Shown: positions 1 to 4,485 of the stretch, piece after piece
How the letters are laid out: every line of letters starts with the position of its first letter
Position numbering within the stretch: the first letter of the stretch is position 1
Origin: an uncultured Selenomonas sp.
GTDB taxonomy: Bacteria > Bacillota > Negativicutes > Selenomonadales > Selenomonadaceae
Length of the DNA stretch: 5,048 nucleotides
Assembly: GCA_945494195.1 (NCBI GenBank)
Contig: CALYVJ010000168.1
Coordinates: 1 to 5,048 of the forward strand
Reading direction: 5' to 3'
The notes under the pieces: model-generated
What the model was told of the DNA's origin: nothing
What the model saw: the letters and a program-made list of their open reading frames with translations, nothing else
Database searches by the model: none
Program-made: the position numbers and the translations under genes

Positions 1-132
1 TAGTAGGGCTTGCCAGCGGTCAAGCAGGGAGTTTTCGGGTATAATAGGTGTATGGCCTGTGAGACTGGCCCGCTGGAGACAACCTCCGATATGCACCGCT
101 TGCAGGTGGTCGATGGTAAGGATGATGTCCAT
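1..132 (-). CDS. Possible third gene of the leftward operon, partial
   Basis: Leftward frame from ATG 132, in a different frame from the upstream gene and also open to the edge (44 codons visible). It has a good ribosome binding site, GAAGGAG, 7 bases before the start. The visible sequence begins MDIILTIDHLQAV and has a natural mix of hydrophobic and charged residues. It overlaps the frame starting at 308 over its whole visible length, and two real genes overlapping that far would be unusual, so one of the two readings over 1-132 is probably false. I lean slightly to this one from composition. No family is recognised. Confidence 0.4.
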   Translation of the reverse strand, partial: MDIILTIDHLQAVHIGGCLQRASLTGHTPIIPENSLLDRWQALL

Positions 133-308
133 AGCCGTTCTCCTTCTTCCTCCGTCGGGGCAATTTTGGCAATGGGGATGCCGTTGACTAAGGCCAGCAT
201 GTGCGAAGTATCGATGCCGATGGGTATCCTTGCCTTTCGGTAGATTTCGAGCATCTGGCAATCTAAGGCGGTGCGTCCGTGGTAGTGCGATAAATCCGTT
301 TTTCCCAT
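1..308 (-). CDS. Hypothetical protein, partial, second gene of the leftward operon
   Basis: Leftward frame starting at ATG 308 and open to the window edge (about 102 codons, C-terminus missing). The start is supported by AAAGGAG about 8 bases upstream, and the gene begins 17 bases after the stop of the excisionase-like gene, so the two are probably co-transcribed. The protein opens MGKTDLSHYHGRTALDCQML and stays credible to about residue 58 (TEEEGERL). After that it overlaps a second frame with its own good start at 132, and its composition becomes Ser/Thr/Pro/Cys-rich (a CKRC pair is present), which may be only a shadow reading. Either the true gene is longer and the second start is false, or a stop lies just outside the window, or there is a frameshift near 132. 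I do not recognise the family. Confidence 0.45.
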   Translation of the reverse strand, partial: MGKTDLSHYHGRTALDCQMLEIYRKARIPIGIDTSHMLALVNGIPIAKIAPTEEEGERLWTSSLPSTTCKRCISEVVSSGPVSQAIHLLYPKTPCLTAGKPY

Positions 309-325
309 ATCGTCAACTCCTTTTG

Positions 326-535
326 TTAATGCAGGGACGGCAGGCAGTTGTCCTGGTGGGCGGCGCAGTCCGCGAGCCACTTGTCGGCGGCCTGTCGGTG
401 GATCATGATGCGCCGCCCGACGCGCAGGGCGGGAAATCCACGGACATGGGAGAGGCGGCGGGCGGTCTTTTCGCCGATGCCGGTAATACGGGAAAATTCG
501 TTGATGGTGAGTAGGATTTTTTCTTGATTTTGCAT
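326..535 (-). CDS. Excisionase-type HTH_17 DNA-binding protein
   Basis: A 69-residue basic protein made almost entirely of one winged-helix domain of the MerR-like HTH_17/excisionase family. ILLTINEFSRITGIGEKTAR (residues 7-26) is the helix-turn-helix, FPALRVGRRIMIHR (34-47) is the wing with the typical RVGRR turn, and a last helix (AADKWLAD, 49-56) follows. Start choice: ATG 535 lies 9 bases after GAGG; ATG 541 is only 3 bases from it, and the further in-frame start at 571 has no clear site. Such proteins act as recombination directionality factors or as regulators at the head of mobile-element operons. It is divergent from the repressor-integrase pair and has its own strong promoter (616-644). 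A role in excision with the integrase is inferred from context; it could equally regulate the downstream genes. Confidence 0.8.
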   Translation of the reverse strand: MQNQEKILLTINEFSRITGIGEKTARRLSHVRGFPALRVGRRIMIHRQAADKWLADCAAHQDNCLPSLH

Positions 536-615
536 AGGCATTTTCCTCGTTACGGCTGTATCACGTTGCACGGGGCAGTCGTATTATTATTATTTTGTAT
601 TTATTCGACGTTTTA

Positions 616-644
616 ATTATACTACTACATATTTTTAATGTCTA
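616..644 (-). promoter_or_regulatory. Leftward promoter of the excisionase-like operon
   Basis: On the minus strand, -35 TAGACA (644-639; 5 of 6 consensus bases), a 17-base spacer and -10 TATAAT (621-616; perfect). It would start transcription near 609, leaving a leader of about 75 nt with an AT-rich run before ATG 535. It is the only near-consensus leftward promoter between the divergent genes. No TTGAC-NN-GTCAA palindrome overlaps it; the nearest lies at 755-780. Confidence 0.7.
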
Positions 645-700
645 TAACTGTCAGAAAATACGGTATATAAAAGAAATATAGCGTAGAAAATGGCGCTTCG

Positions 701-709
701 TGATACAAT
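701..709 (+). promoter_or_regulatory. Probable extended -10 promoter of the repressor-integrase pair
   Basis: TGATACAAT is an extended -10 element (TG, one base, TACAAT at 704-709). No good -35 is found at 16-18 bases, which is common for extended -10 promoters. Transcription would start near 716, a short distance before the repressor start at 736, and run divergently from the 616-644 promoter. Confidence 0.4.
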
Positions 710-735
710 GAGGACGAAAGGTGGTTTAAGGTGGC

Positions 736-1170
736 ATGAAGGACGATGAAACAATTGACCGGTCAAATTTGACCGGTCAAGATATACAAGAAGGAACCGT
801 GCAGCGTCCCGATCTGCGGGAAAGATTTGAGGGGCTGGCAAGGCAGAAAGCGAAGGATGGGGCGGATGATGTCTTTCCCATCCGTCTCAAGATGCTGCGG
901 CAGGAGCTTGACTTGACGCAGAGTGAAATGGCACACATTGTTGATGTTCCTGTCCGGACGTATGCAAATTGGGAGCAGGGACGGTCATTTCCAAGTGTCG
1001 AGCGTCTGCCGCATCTGGCAGCGTTTTTCGATGTGCCTGTCGATTATCTTTTAGGGGTTAATCGCGAAACGGTCAATCATCGTATCATGGATCAGCTCGC
1101 CATCCTTACGCCTGAGCAGCGCAAGGCCGTGGAGCTGGTGCTCGTGAGTATGAAGAAAGAAGCGGAATGA
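736..1170 (+). CDS. Xre/cI-type helix-turn-helix repressor
   Basis: A 144-residue regulator. Residues about 47-108 form a classic HTH_3/Xre domain: RLKMLRQELDLTQSEMAHIV, then a recognition segment (PVRTYANWEQGRSFPS), closing with the usual FFDVPVDYLLGV. The N-terminal 45 residues are an uncommon polar extension; the C-terminal 35 (LTPEQRKAVELVLVSMKKEA) are probably a helical oligomerisation segment. There is no LexA-like protease domain, so any induction must work differently from a lambda-type repressor. ATG 736 has AAAGGTGG about 11 bases upstream; GTG 799 (after GAAGGA, tight spacing) is an alternative that would leave the palindrome at 755-780 in the untranslated leader. Its stop overlaps the extended integrase frame (ATGA), so the two genes are translationally close and probably co-transcribed. 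The role as element repressor is inferred from this pairing. Confidence 0.85.
   Translation: MKDDETIDRSNLTGQDIQEGTVQRPDLRERFEGLARQKAKDGADDVFPIRLKMLRQELDLTQSEMAHIVDVPVRTYANWEQGRSFPSVERLPHLAAFFDVPVDYLLGVNRETVNHRIMDQLAILTPEQRKAVELVLVSMKKEAE
755..780. promoter_or_regulatory. 26-bp perfect palindrome, probable repressor operator
   Basis: Two TTGACCGGTCAA units (755-766 and 769-780) separated by AT. Each unit is a perfect palindrome, and so is the whole 26 bp. The site covers codons of the repressor N-terminus (or its leader, if GTG 799 is the start), a natural position for autoregulation. Related TTGAC-NN-GTCAA sites occur at 2866 and 3533. Binding by the adjacent repressor is inferred. Confidence 0.6.
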
Positions 1171-1184
1171 AGGGGGGGAGACAT

Positions 1185-2375
1185 ATGGAAAAGAAACGGA
1201 AAAAACGCCGGGCAAATGGTGAGGGGTCGGTGTATTATAACAAAAAAACTGGCCGCTGGATGGCGCAGCTTGCTGTTGGTTATGATGGCAAGACGGGCCG
1301 TTTGCTGATGCGCGCCAAAAGTAGTGCCACGCAGGCCGAGGCCCTGGAAAATCTTGCCGCCTTGAAGGAACGGTATTTGCATACCGCGGCCGTCCTGGCG
1401 GATAAAATGACGGCCGGGCAGTGGCTGGATAAGTGGTTTGCCACTTACTCGCGTCCGCGGCTCCGCGCGACGACGGCAGAGCGCTATGCCTTTATGATTG
1501 GCGTGGCCAAGGAATATATCGGCAAACGACGGCTGGGGAAGGTAGCGGAATTTGATCTGCAAAATATCATCAACCAGCGTTTTGCGGATAACTATGAGCG
1601 GGCACGGTACTTCCGCGTCGTCATGCGCATGGCCTTTGGCCGTGCGGCAAAGCTCAAAATGATACCGGTAAATATCGCGGACGATTTACTCCTGCCACGC
1701 AAGCCGCACAAAAAGCCGTTCGTGCGGCCGACGAAGGAGCAGCGCGACGCGCTTCTGCGCGCCAAGACGCCATTTTTTGGCTGGCGGGAAATCCTGCTGA
1801 CGGAGTTTATGACGGGTCTGCGGCGCGGCGAGCTGCTCGCCCTGCATTGGCGCGATATAAACCTTGCGGAAGGCTGGCTGGAGGTCCATCATAGTCTCGT
1901 CAATGCAGATGGCAAGGTCATGCTAACCGATCCCAAGACCGAGCAGAGCCGCCGCCGTATCTATATCCCGCAGGCACTTTGCCAGGAGCTGCGGGACTAT
2001 CGCCATCTGCAGGGAATTGCACGGCTGGAGTCGGGACACTGGGAGCATCCCGACTTGGTATTTACGTATAAGGATGGGCAGTATATCAGTCCCGCGTATT
2101 TCTCGTCGTATTATGCCAAGGTTAGAAAGCGCCTTGGTATCCGGACGACCTTCCATATGTTGCGGCATGATTTAGCCTCCCGCATGAAGGACAGCAAGAA
2201 ATTTGACTTGAAGGACATACAGGAGCAGCTGGGACATTCGCATATCAATGTCACGATGGACATCTACACCCACCTCAACGAGGAAAGCAGAGCCGATGTC
2301 GGGCGTTGGATGCAGGAGGATATGGGAAATGTCATTCCCATCGACGAAAAAAGACAGCAGCGGGAAATGAAATAG
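1185..2375 (+). CDS. int: Tyrosine recombinase (phage/ICE-type integrase)
   Basis: A 396-residue integrase of the full-length lambda-Int/Tn916-Int architecture. Residues about 12-62 are an AP2-like arm-binding domain (GEGSVYYNKKTGRW ... ATQAEALENL). Residues about 76-165 are the SAM-like core-binding domain (MTAGQWLDKWF onward). The C-terminal catalytic domain shows all the active-site residues: Arg213 in TGLRRGELLAL, Lys251 in DPKTEQSRRR, His324 and Arg327 in HMLRHD, His351 in LGHSHINVT and nucleophile Tyr361 in MDIYTHL. The frame opens at 1167, overlapping the repressor stop, but ATG 1185 is preferred because GGGGGGAG sits 4-5 bases before it. It should insert the element into, or resolve it from, a site like the core at 2410-2435, with the excisionase-like protein giving direction. 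Nothing suggests inactivation. Confidence 0.95.
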   Translation: MEKKRKKRRANGEGSVYYNKKTGRWMAQLAVGYDGKTGRLLMRAKSSATQAEALENLAALKERYLHTAAVLADKMTAGQWLDKWFATYSRPRLRATTAERYAFMIGVAKEYIGKRRLGKVAEFDLQNIINQRFADNYERARYFRVVMRMAFGRAAKLKMIPVNIADDLLLPRKPHKKPFVRPTKEQRDALLRAKTPFFGWREILLTEFMTGLRRGELLALHWRDINLAEGWLEVHHSLVNADGKVMLTDPKTEQSRRRIYIPQALCQELRDYRHLQGIARLESGHWEHPDLVFTYKDGQYISPAYFSSYYAKVRKRLGIRTTFHMLRHDLASRMKDSKKFDLKDIQEQLGHSHINVTMDIYTHLNEESRADVGRWMQEDMGNVIPIDEKRQQREMK

Positions 2376-2401
2376 CCGCCAAAAAAAAATTTTTTTGCGG
2401 C
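2375..2401. repeat. Inverted repeat with A9T7 tract after the integrase
   Basis: GCCGC (2375-2379), then C, nine A, seven T and GCGGC (2397-2401). The arms and most of the A/T tract are self-complementary with one extra base. No free T-run follows the stem, so it is not a classic terminator, although the extruded RNA hairpin could still help end the integrase mRNA. The A-tract should bend DNA, and it lies 8 bases before the recombinase core-like site, so an architectural role in recombination is possible. Confidence 0.5.
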
Positions 2402-2409
2402 ATTTGCAA

Positions 2410-2435
2410 GTTATGACAATGTAACTTGTTATAAC
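2410..2435. other. Putative integrase core site (att-like)
   Basis: GTTATGACAA (2410-2419), a 6-base spacer TGTAAC and TTGTTATAAC (2426-2435). The arms are inverted repeats matching at 9 of 10 positions, the layout expected of a tyrosine-recombinase crossover site. It lies 34 bases after the integrase stop, the usual attP or attL position. No second copy is found in the window, so the junction partner cannot be tested. Its arms do not resemble Xer dif half-sites closely (CAA/TTG flank the spacer, not TAA/TTA). Confidence 0.45.
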
Positions 2436-2497
2436 GTGGCATACGGTTGCGGCGTCGCTACATATTTATTACTAACAAATCCCACGAAAAACGATAG

Positions 2498-2533
2498 AAA
2501 AAAAAGCCCCGTGAAAAAGTATCACGGGGCTTT
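2498..2533 (-). terminator. Strong intrinsic terminator, leftward (weaker rightward)
   Basis: A perfect 8-bp stem GCCCCGTG (2506-2513) / CACGGGGC (2523-2530) with a 9-base loop, extended by AAA/TTT to 11 bp. On the minus strand it is followed by eight T (2505-2498), a textbook terminator; on the plus strand only three T follow. It isolates the integrase/att region from leftward transcripts made in the hairpin cluster on its right. Confidence 0.8.
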
Positions 2534-2569
2534 GGCCACAAAGGGGTAAGCGGGTTAAAATAAAATACT

Positions 2570-2728
2570 GGTAAGGATATAGGCATAACATTAAAAGTGT
2601 TATACTTACCGCCGATTCGGGGGATGTCTGCCGCTTGCAGACAGTTGACGTATGAACCGCAATCATGCTATGATAGTTCCAGGCATAAATTATCAACAGA
2701 AAACCTGTGCATAACAGGATAGCTTTTT
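2570..2728. other. Hairpin cluster with DnaA-box matches, candidate replication origin or structured RNA
   Basis: There is no credible gene here. Four successive inverted repeats are visible: GGTAAG/CTTACC (2570-2610) enclosing ATAACA/TGTTAT; a perfect 7-bp stem TGTCTGC/GCAGACA with a CGCTT loop (2625-2643); GAAC/GTTC enclosing ATCAT/ATGAT (2654-2679); and CCTGT/ACAGG (2704-2718) followed by TTTTTT at 2723-2728. Two DnaA-box-like nonamers lie on opposite strands 7 bases apart: TTATCAACA (2690-2698, one mismatch to TTATCCACA) and TGTGCATAA (2706-2714, the reverse complement of TTATGCACA). An A/T-rich stretch follows (2719-2766). This would fit a plasmid origin. The same hairpins could instead be one RNA, leftward into the terminator at 2498-2533 or rightward to the T-run at 2728. 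A 74-codon leftward frame here looks spurious. Confidence 0.4.
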
Positions 2729-2759
2729 TCTAGGTAAAAATTGAAACGTTAATATAGAG

Positions 2760-2841
2760 AAAAAAAGAAGTCCTATGGATTGCCGTCCACAAGACTTCCG
2801 CTGAATGATTTACGCCCCAAACACGTAAATCAAAGCTCTCT
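2760..2841 (-). ncRNA. Short leftward RNA gene of about 80 nt
   Basis: A complete small-RNA transcription unit with no open frame. The promoter at 2849-2877 would start it near 2841. The transcript then folds into a perfect 9-bp hairpin, TGATTTACG/CGTAAATCA (2832-2824 with 2814-2806), whose 9-nt loop UGUUUGGGG contains a UUGG run fitting the YUNR U-turn motif of fast-pairing antisense RNAs. It ends in a second hairpin, GAAGTC/GACTTC enclosing TGGA/TCCA (2798-2767), followed by seven U (2766-2760). The size and two-hairpin form resemble copy-number or other regulatory RNAs of plasmids. It does not overlap a gene, so its target is unknown; it could act in trans or on the neighbouring structured RNA. 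Confidence 0.65.
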
Positions 2842-2848
2842 AGAATTG

Positions 2849-2877
2849 ATTATAGCGTATCGAAATTGACTCGTCAA
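2849..2877 (-). promoter_or_regulatory. Consensus promoter of the short leftward RNA
   Basis: On the minus strand, -35 TTGACG (2877-2872), a spacer of exactly 17 bases and -10 TATAAT (2854-2849). This is the best promoter in the window. Its -35 lies inside the palindrome TTGACTCGTCAA (2866-2877), so a protein bound there would block it. Confidence 0.8.
2866..2877. promoter_or_regulatory. TTGAC-NN-GTCAA palindrome between divergent RNA promoters
   Basis: TTGACTCGTCAA shares both half-sites with the double palindrome in the repressor gene, differing only in the central two bases. It overlaps the -35 regions of the leftward short RNA promoter and of the candidate rightward promoter of the large RNA, so one bound repressor could shut off both. 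Part of the palindromy simply reflects a TTGAC -35, which lowers certainty. Confidence 0.45.
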
Positions 2878-2898
2878 GTGTCATACTGTGCGTATAGT
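2871..2898 (+). promoter_or_regulatory. Candidate promoter of the large structured RNA
   Basis: -35 TCGTCA (2871-2876, 4 of 6), a 16-base spacer and -10 TATAGT (2893-2898, 5 of 6), giving a start near 2905. It is back-to-back with the leftward promoter and shares its -35 region. TTGACT at 2866 is a better -35 but lies 21 bases from this -10, too far for normal use. Confidence 0.45.
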
Positions 2899-2904
2899 GA
2901 ATTT

Positions 2905-3520
2905 AAGGGCGTAAACCATTTAGCACCAGCTCCAGCGGAGCAGGTGCTTTTTTCATGCGTAAAGCTGCCGTAGCGATACGGAGTGGGAAGTAGAAAGCAC
3001 ACTGCCGCGCAGACTGGTCGTGTTGAGTGGCAAGCACACGCAAAAGAAAACCATCGACGTTAATCACGCCGGGAATCACCGTTAGATGGTGGCGGGCCAA
3101 CCGCAGCCTTTATAATCCAGATGCCCTGCGGGTGCAATTCCTGCAGGTGAGTCCACTGAGACGTGCAGTGTGGCAATAACAGTCCTGAGAGGCCCCTCAC
3201 AAGGGTCGTTGAGGCAGGCGGAACAAAGCGTGGTAACGTCAGACCTGGTCACGAAATACGGGTGATTCCCGTCGAGAGTTCCGTTTCAGCAGTAATGCTG
3301 ATTGCATGGATGAGGCGACCGACCGATCGGCCAATCAACCTTTTCATGTACCGCACTACCATAGAGAAACGAATCGGCTCGTTCTCGTTTCCTCTATGGC
3401 AGTGCGGCCTCAGCTCCCTCCCTCTCAACCATATCAAGGGGTTCGGGGTTCGTCAACAAAGTTACGTAAAAAAGTTCGAGGGGAAGAATTGGTATGCGGG
3501 AACCTAGTACAGGTATTCAC
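2905..3520 (+). ncRNA. Large structured noncoding RNA (about 600 nt), ROOL/GOLLD-like by size and style
   Basis: No credible gene lies here, yet the sequence is packed with complementary segments. The ends appear to pair: GCGT (2909-2912) and ACCA (2915-2918) with TGGT (3490-3493) and ATGC (3494-3497), then AGG (2906-2908) with CCT (3503-3505). Inside are AGCACC-A-GCTCC/GGAGC-A-GGTGCT (2922-2948); CCGTA-GCGA-TACGG (2968-2981); CACTG/CAGTG (3154-3170); CGGAAC/GTTCCG (3219-3224 with 3278-3283); TCAGCA-GTAA-TGCTGA (3286-3301); a 57-nt hairpin (3351-3407); and an 11-bp long-range match (3070-3080 with 3261-3271). Both tetraloops are GNRA only on the plus strand, which sets the orientation. The length fits ROOL (near 600 nt), a class found in phages and plasmids of Firmicutes. 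Class membership is a guess from size and context, and the exact ends are uncertain. Confidence 0.7.
2922..2953 (+). terminator. Terminator-like hairpin at the 5' end of the large RNA
   Basis: AGCACC-A-GCTCC, loop AGC, GGAGC-A-GGTGCT and then T at 2948-2953. By form it is an intrinsic terminator. About 20-45 nt after the predicted start of the large RNA, it could be a constitutive structural stem, an early terminator that makes a 50-nt RNA, or an attenuator whose read-through sets the level of the full RNA. Confidence 0.5.
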
Positions 3521-3532
3521 GGAATGGGGATT

Positions 3533-3544
3533 TTGACGCGTCAA
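3533..3544. promoter_or_regulatory. TTGAC-NN-GTCAA palindrome upstream of parA
   Basis: TTGACGCGTCAA, with the same half-sites as at 755, 769 and 2866. It sits just after the likely 3' end of the large RNA and 3 bases before the -35 of the parA promoter, a position suited to repression (or activation) of the partition genes. Confidence 0.45.
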
Positions 3545-3547
3545 CTA

Positions 3548-3576
3548 TTGCCTAGTTAGGGATGGTTTGATATAGT
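3548..3576 (+). promoter_or_regulatory. Promoter of the partition operon
   Basis: -35 TTGCCT (3548-3553, 4 of 6), a 17-base spacer and -10 TATAGT (3571-3576, 5 of 6). Transcription would start near 3583, inside the AGTA/TACT box array that precedes parA, which fits autoregulation by the partition proteins. Confidence 0.55.
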
Positions 3577-3577
3577 T

Positions 3578-3608
3578 AGTATATAAAAAGTATTACTTAG
3601 CATATACT
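3578..3608. repeat. AGTA/TACT box array before parA, likely operator/partition site
   Basis: Boxes AGTA at 3578 and 3589, TACT at 3594, AGCA at 3599 (one change) and TACT at 3605, within AT-rich DNA. The core AGTATTACTTAGCATATA (3589-3606) recurs with one change at 4456 and 4799. Short alternating tetramer boxes are typical of ribbon-helix-helix partition proteins of the ParG kind. Confidence 0.55.
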
Positions 3609-3623
3609 ATGAGGGGCAGAAGT

Positions 3624-4418
3624 ATGAAAATCATAGCGATAGCAAACCAAAAAGGCGGCGTGGCCAAGACGACGTCGACTTACAATCTGGCGGCGGCCAA
3701 GGCGGTGGCCTCGAAGAAAAATCGGGTGCTGATGATAGACCTTGATCCGCAGGCATCCCTGACTATCAGCTGCGGGCTGGAGCCGGGAACGGGCAATATG
3801 GAAAAATACAACATCTGCGCATTGTTCGAGACCGACAAGTATAAGCAGATAAATCCGGCGGAGTGCTGCTTTACCGTCGATGCGACAGGTCTTGAGAATC
3901 TGTACCTGCTGCCGTCAGACTTGGAGCTGGCGGTCAAAGAGGGCAACCTCATCGGCACGCGTAACTCGGATGTCCGGCTCTATACGGCCTTGGAGCAGCT
4001 GGCGCCATATTTTGACTACTGCTTTATTGACTGCCCACCGCAGCTCGGCACGCTCCTGCGTAATGCGCTGACGGCTGCCAATGAAGTCATCGTGCCATCC
4101 AAGACGGATTACCTTTCCTATCGCGGCCTCAAGGCATTGATGGAGACTATCGAGGGCATAAGGTCCGGCGACGGCGCAAGGTCACTCAACCCCGACTTGG
4201 AGTTTCGCGGGGTTATCGCGACGCTTTACAAAGGCTCGTCCAACGACCACCGTGACGTACTGGAGCTCTTGAAGAAAAACTACAACGTGCTCGGCGTTGT
4301 CAAAGACACCGTCGAAGTGAACCGCCGCCTTATCGAAGGACTGCCGATAGTTCTGGCGAATAAAGGCGCGGAAGTATCGGGTGTCTACAAGAACATTGCA
4401 GATAAGATTCAAAAGTAA
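3624..4418 (+). CDS. parA: ParA-family partition ATPase (type Ib)
   Basis: A 264-residue deviant Walker ATPase that segregates plasmid copies by ATP-dependent, nucleoid-based positioning with a centromere-binding partner. Walker A is KGGVAKTT at residues 10-17 with the signature Lys10 and catalytic Lys15; the A' motif is DLDPQ at 39-43; Walker B is FIDCPP at 134-139. The length and the absence of an N-terminal HTH domain place it in the short type Ib group, whose partner is usually a small ribbon-helix-helix protein, as found next. Start: ATG 3624 is preferred because GAGGGG (3611-3616) is 7 bases upstream; ATG 3609 in the same frame would place that site inside the gene. The frame is intact. 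A chromosomal Soj-like role is unlikely given the neighbours. Confidence 0.93.
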   Translation: MKIIAIANQKGGVAKTTSTYNLAAAKAVASKKNRVLMIDLDPQASLTISCGLEPGTGNMEKYNICALFETDKYKQINPAECCFTVDATGLENLYLLPSDLELAVKEGNLIGTRNSDVRLYTALEQLAPYFDYCFIDCPPQLGTLLRNALTAANEVIVPSKTDYLSYRGLKALMETIEGIRSGDGARSLNPDLEFRGVIATLYKGSSNDHRDVLELLKKNYNVLGVVKDTVEVNRRLIEGLPIVLANKGAEVSGVYKNIADKIQK

Positions 4419-4473
4419 TACTTATTATATAAATAGTATTAGCAAGCGTATAGAAAGTATTACTTAGTATATA
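4419..4473. repeat. AGTA/TACT box array between parA and the RHH gene
   Basis: TACT 4419, AGTA 4435, AGTA 4456, TACT 4461 and AGTA 4466. The first box immediately follows the parA stop and the last merges into the AAGGAG ribosome binding site of the next gene. AGTATTACTTAGTATATA (4456-4473) is identical to 4799-4816. Box spacing is identical to that of the third array. Confidence 0.6.
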
Positions 4474-4485
4474 AGGAGAACGGAT

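Noticed and set aside
10..514. Two rightward frames opposite the leftward operon
   Set aside because: They are antisense to the well-supported excisionase-like gene and its follower; the products show no domain.
1092..2168. Leftward frames inside the integrase gene
   Set aside because: Shadows of an intact integrase with all its catalytic residues in the rightward frame.
2409..2436. Xer dif-like site (11-6-11 spacing)
   Set aside because: The arms end in CAA/TTG at the spacer and lack the conserved XerD half-site, so an integrase core fits better.
2472..2696. Leftward 74-codon frame (MIIYAWNYHSMIAVH)
   Set aside because: No good ribosome binding site; it runs through several perfect hairpins and the terminator at 2498-2533, so RNA or DNA structure explains the sequence better.
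3121..3150. tRNA-like T-arm (GGTGCAATTCC inside a CCTGC/GCAGG stem)
   Set aside because: No acceptor stem, D-arm or anticodon arm can be placed around it; it reads better as a hairpin of the large structured RNA.
2760..3500. ColE1-type RNA I/RNA II origin
   Set aside because: The short and long RNAs diverge from back-to-back promoters and do not overlap, whereas RNA I is antisense to the start of RNA II.
2905..3520. Group II intron or omega-RNA of a TnpB/IscB element
   Set aside because: I see no group II 5' start motif, domain V hairpin or intron-encoded protein, and no tnpB/iscB gene adjoins; the transposase frame is separated by the whole partition operon.
3163..3536. Rightward frames of 114 and 76 codons
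   Set aside because: They lie across strong RNA hairpins, have low-complexity Arg/Ser/Pro-rich products, no good ribosome binding sites and no recognisable domain.
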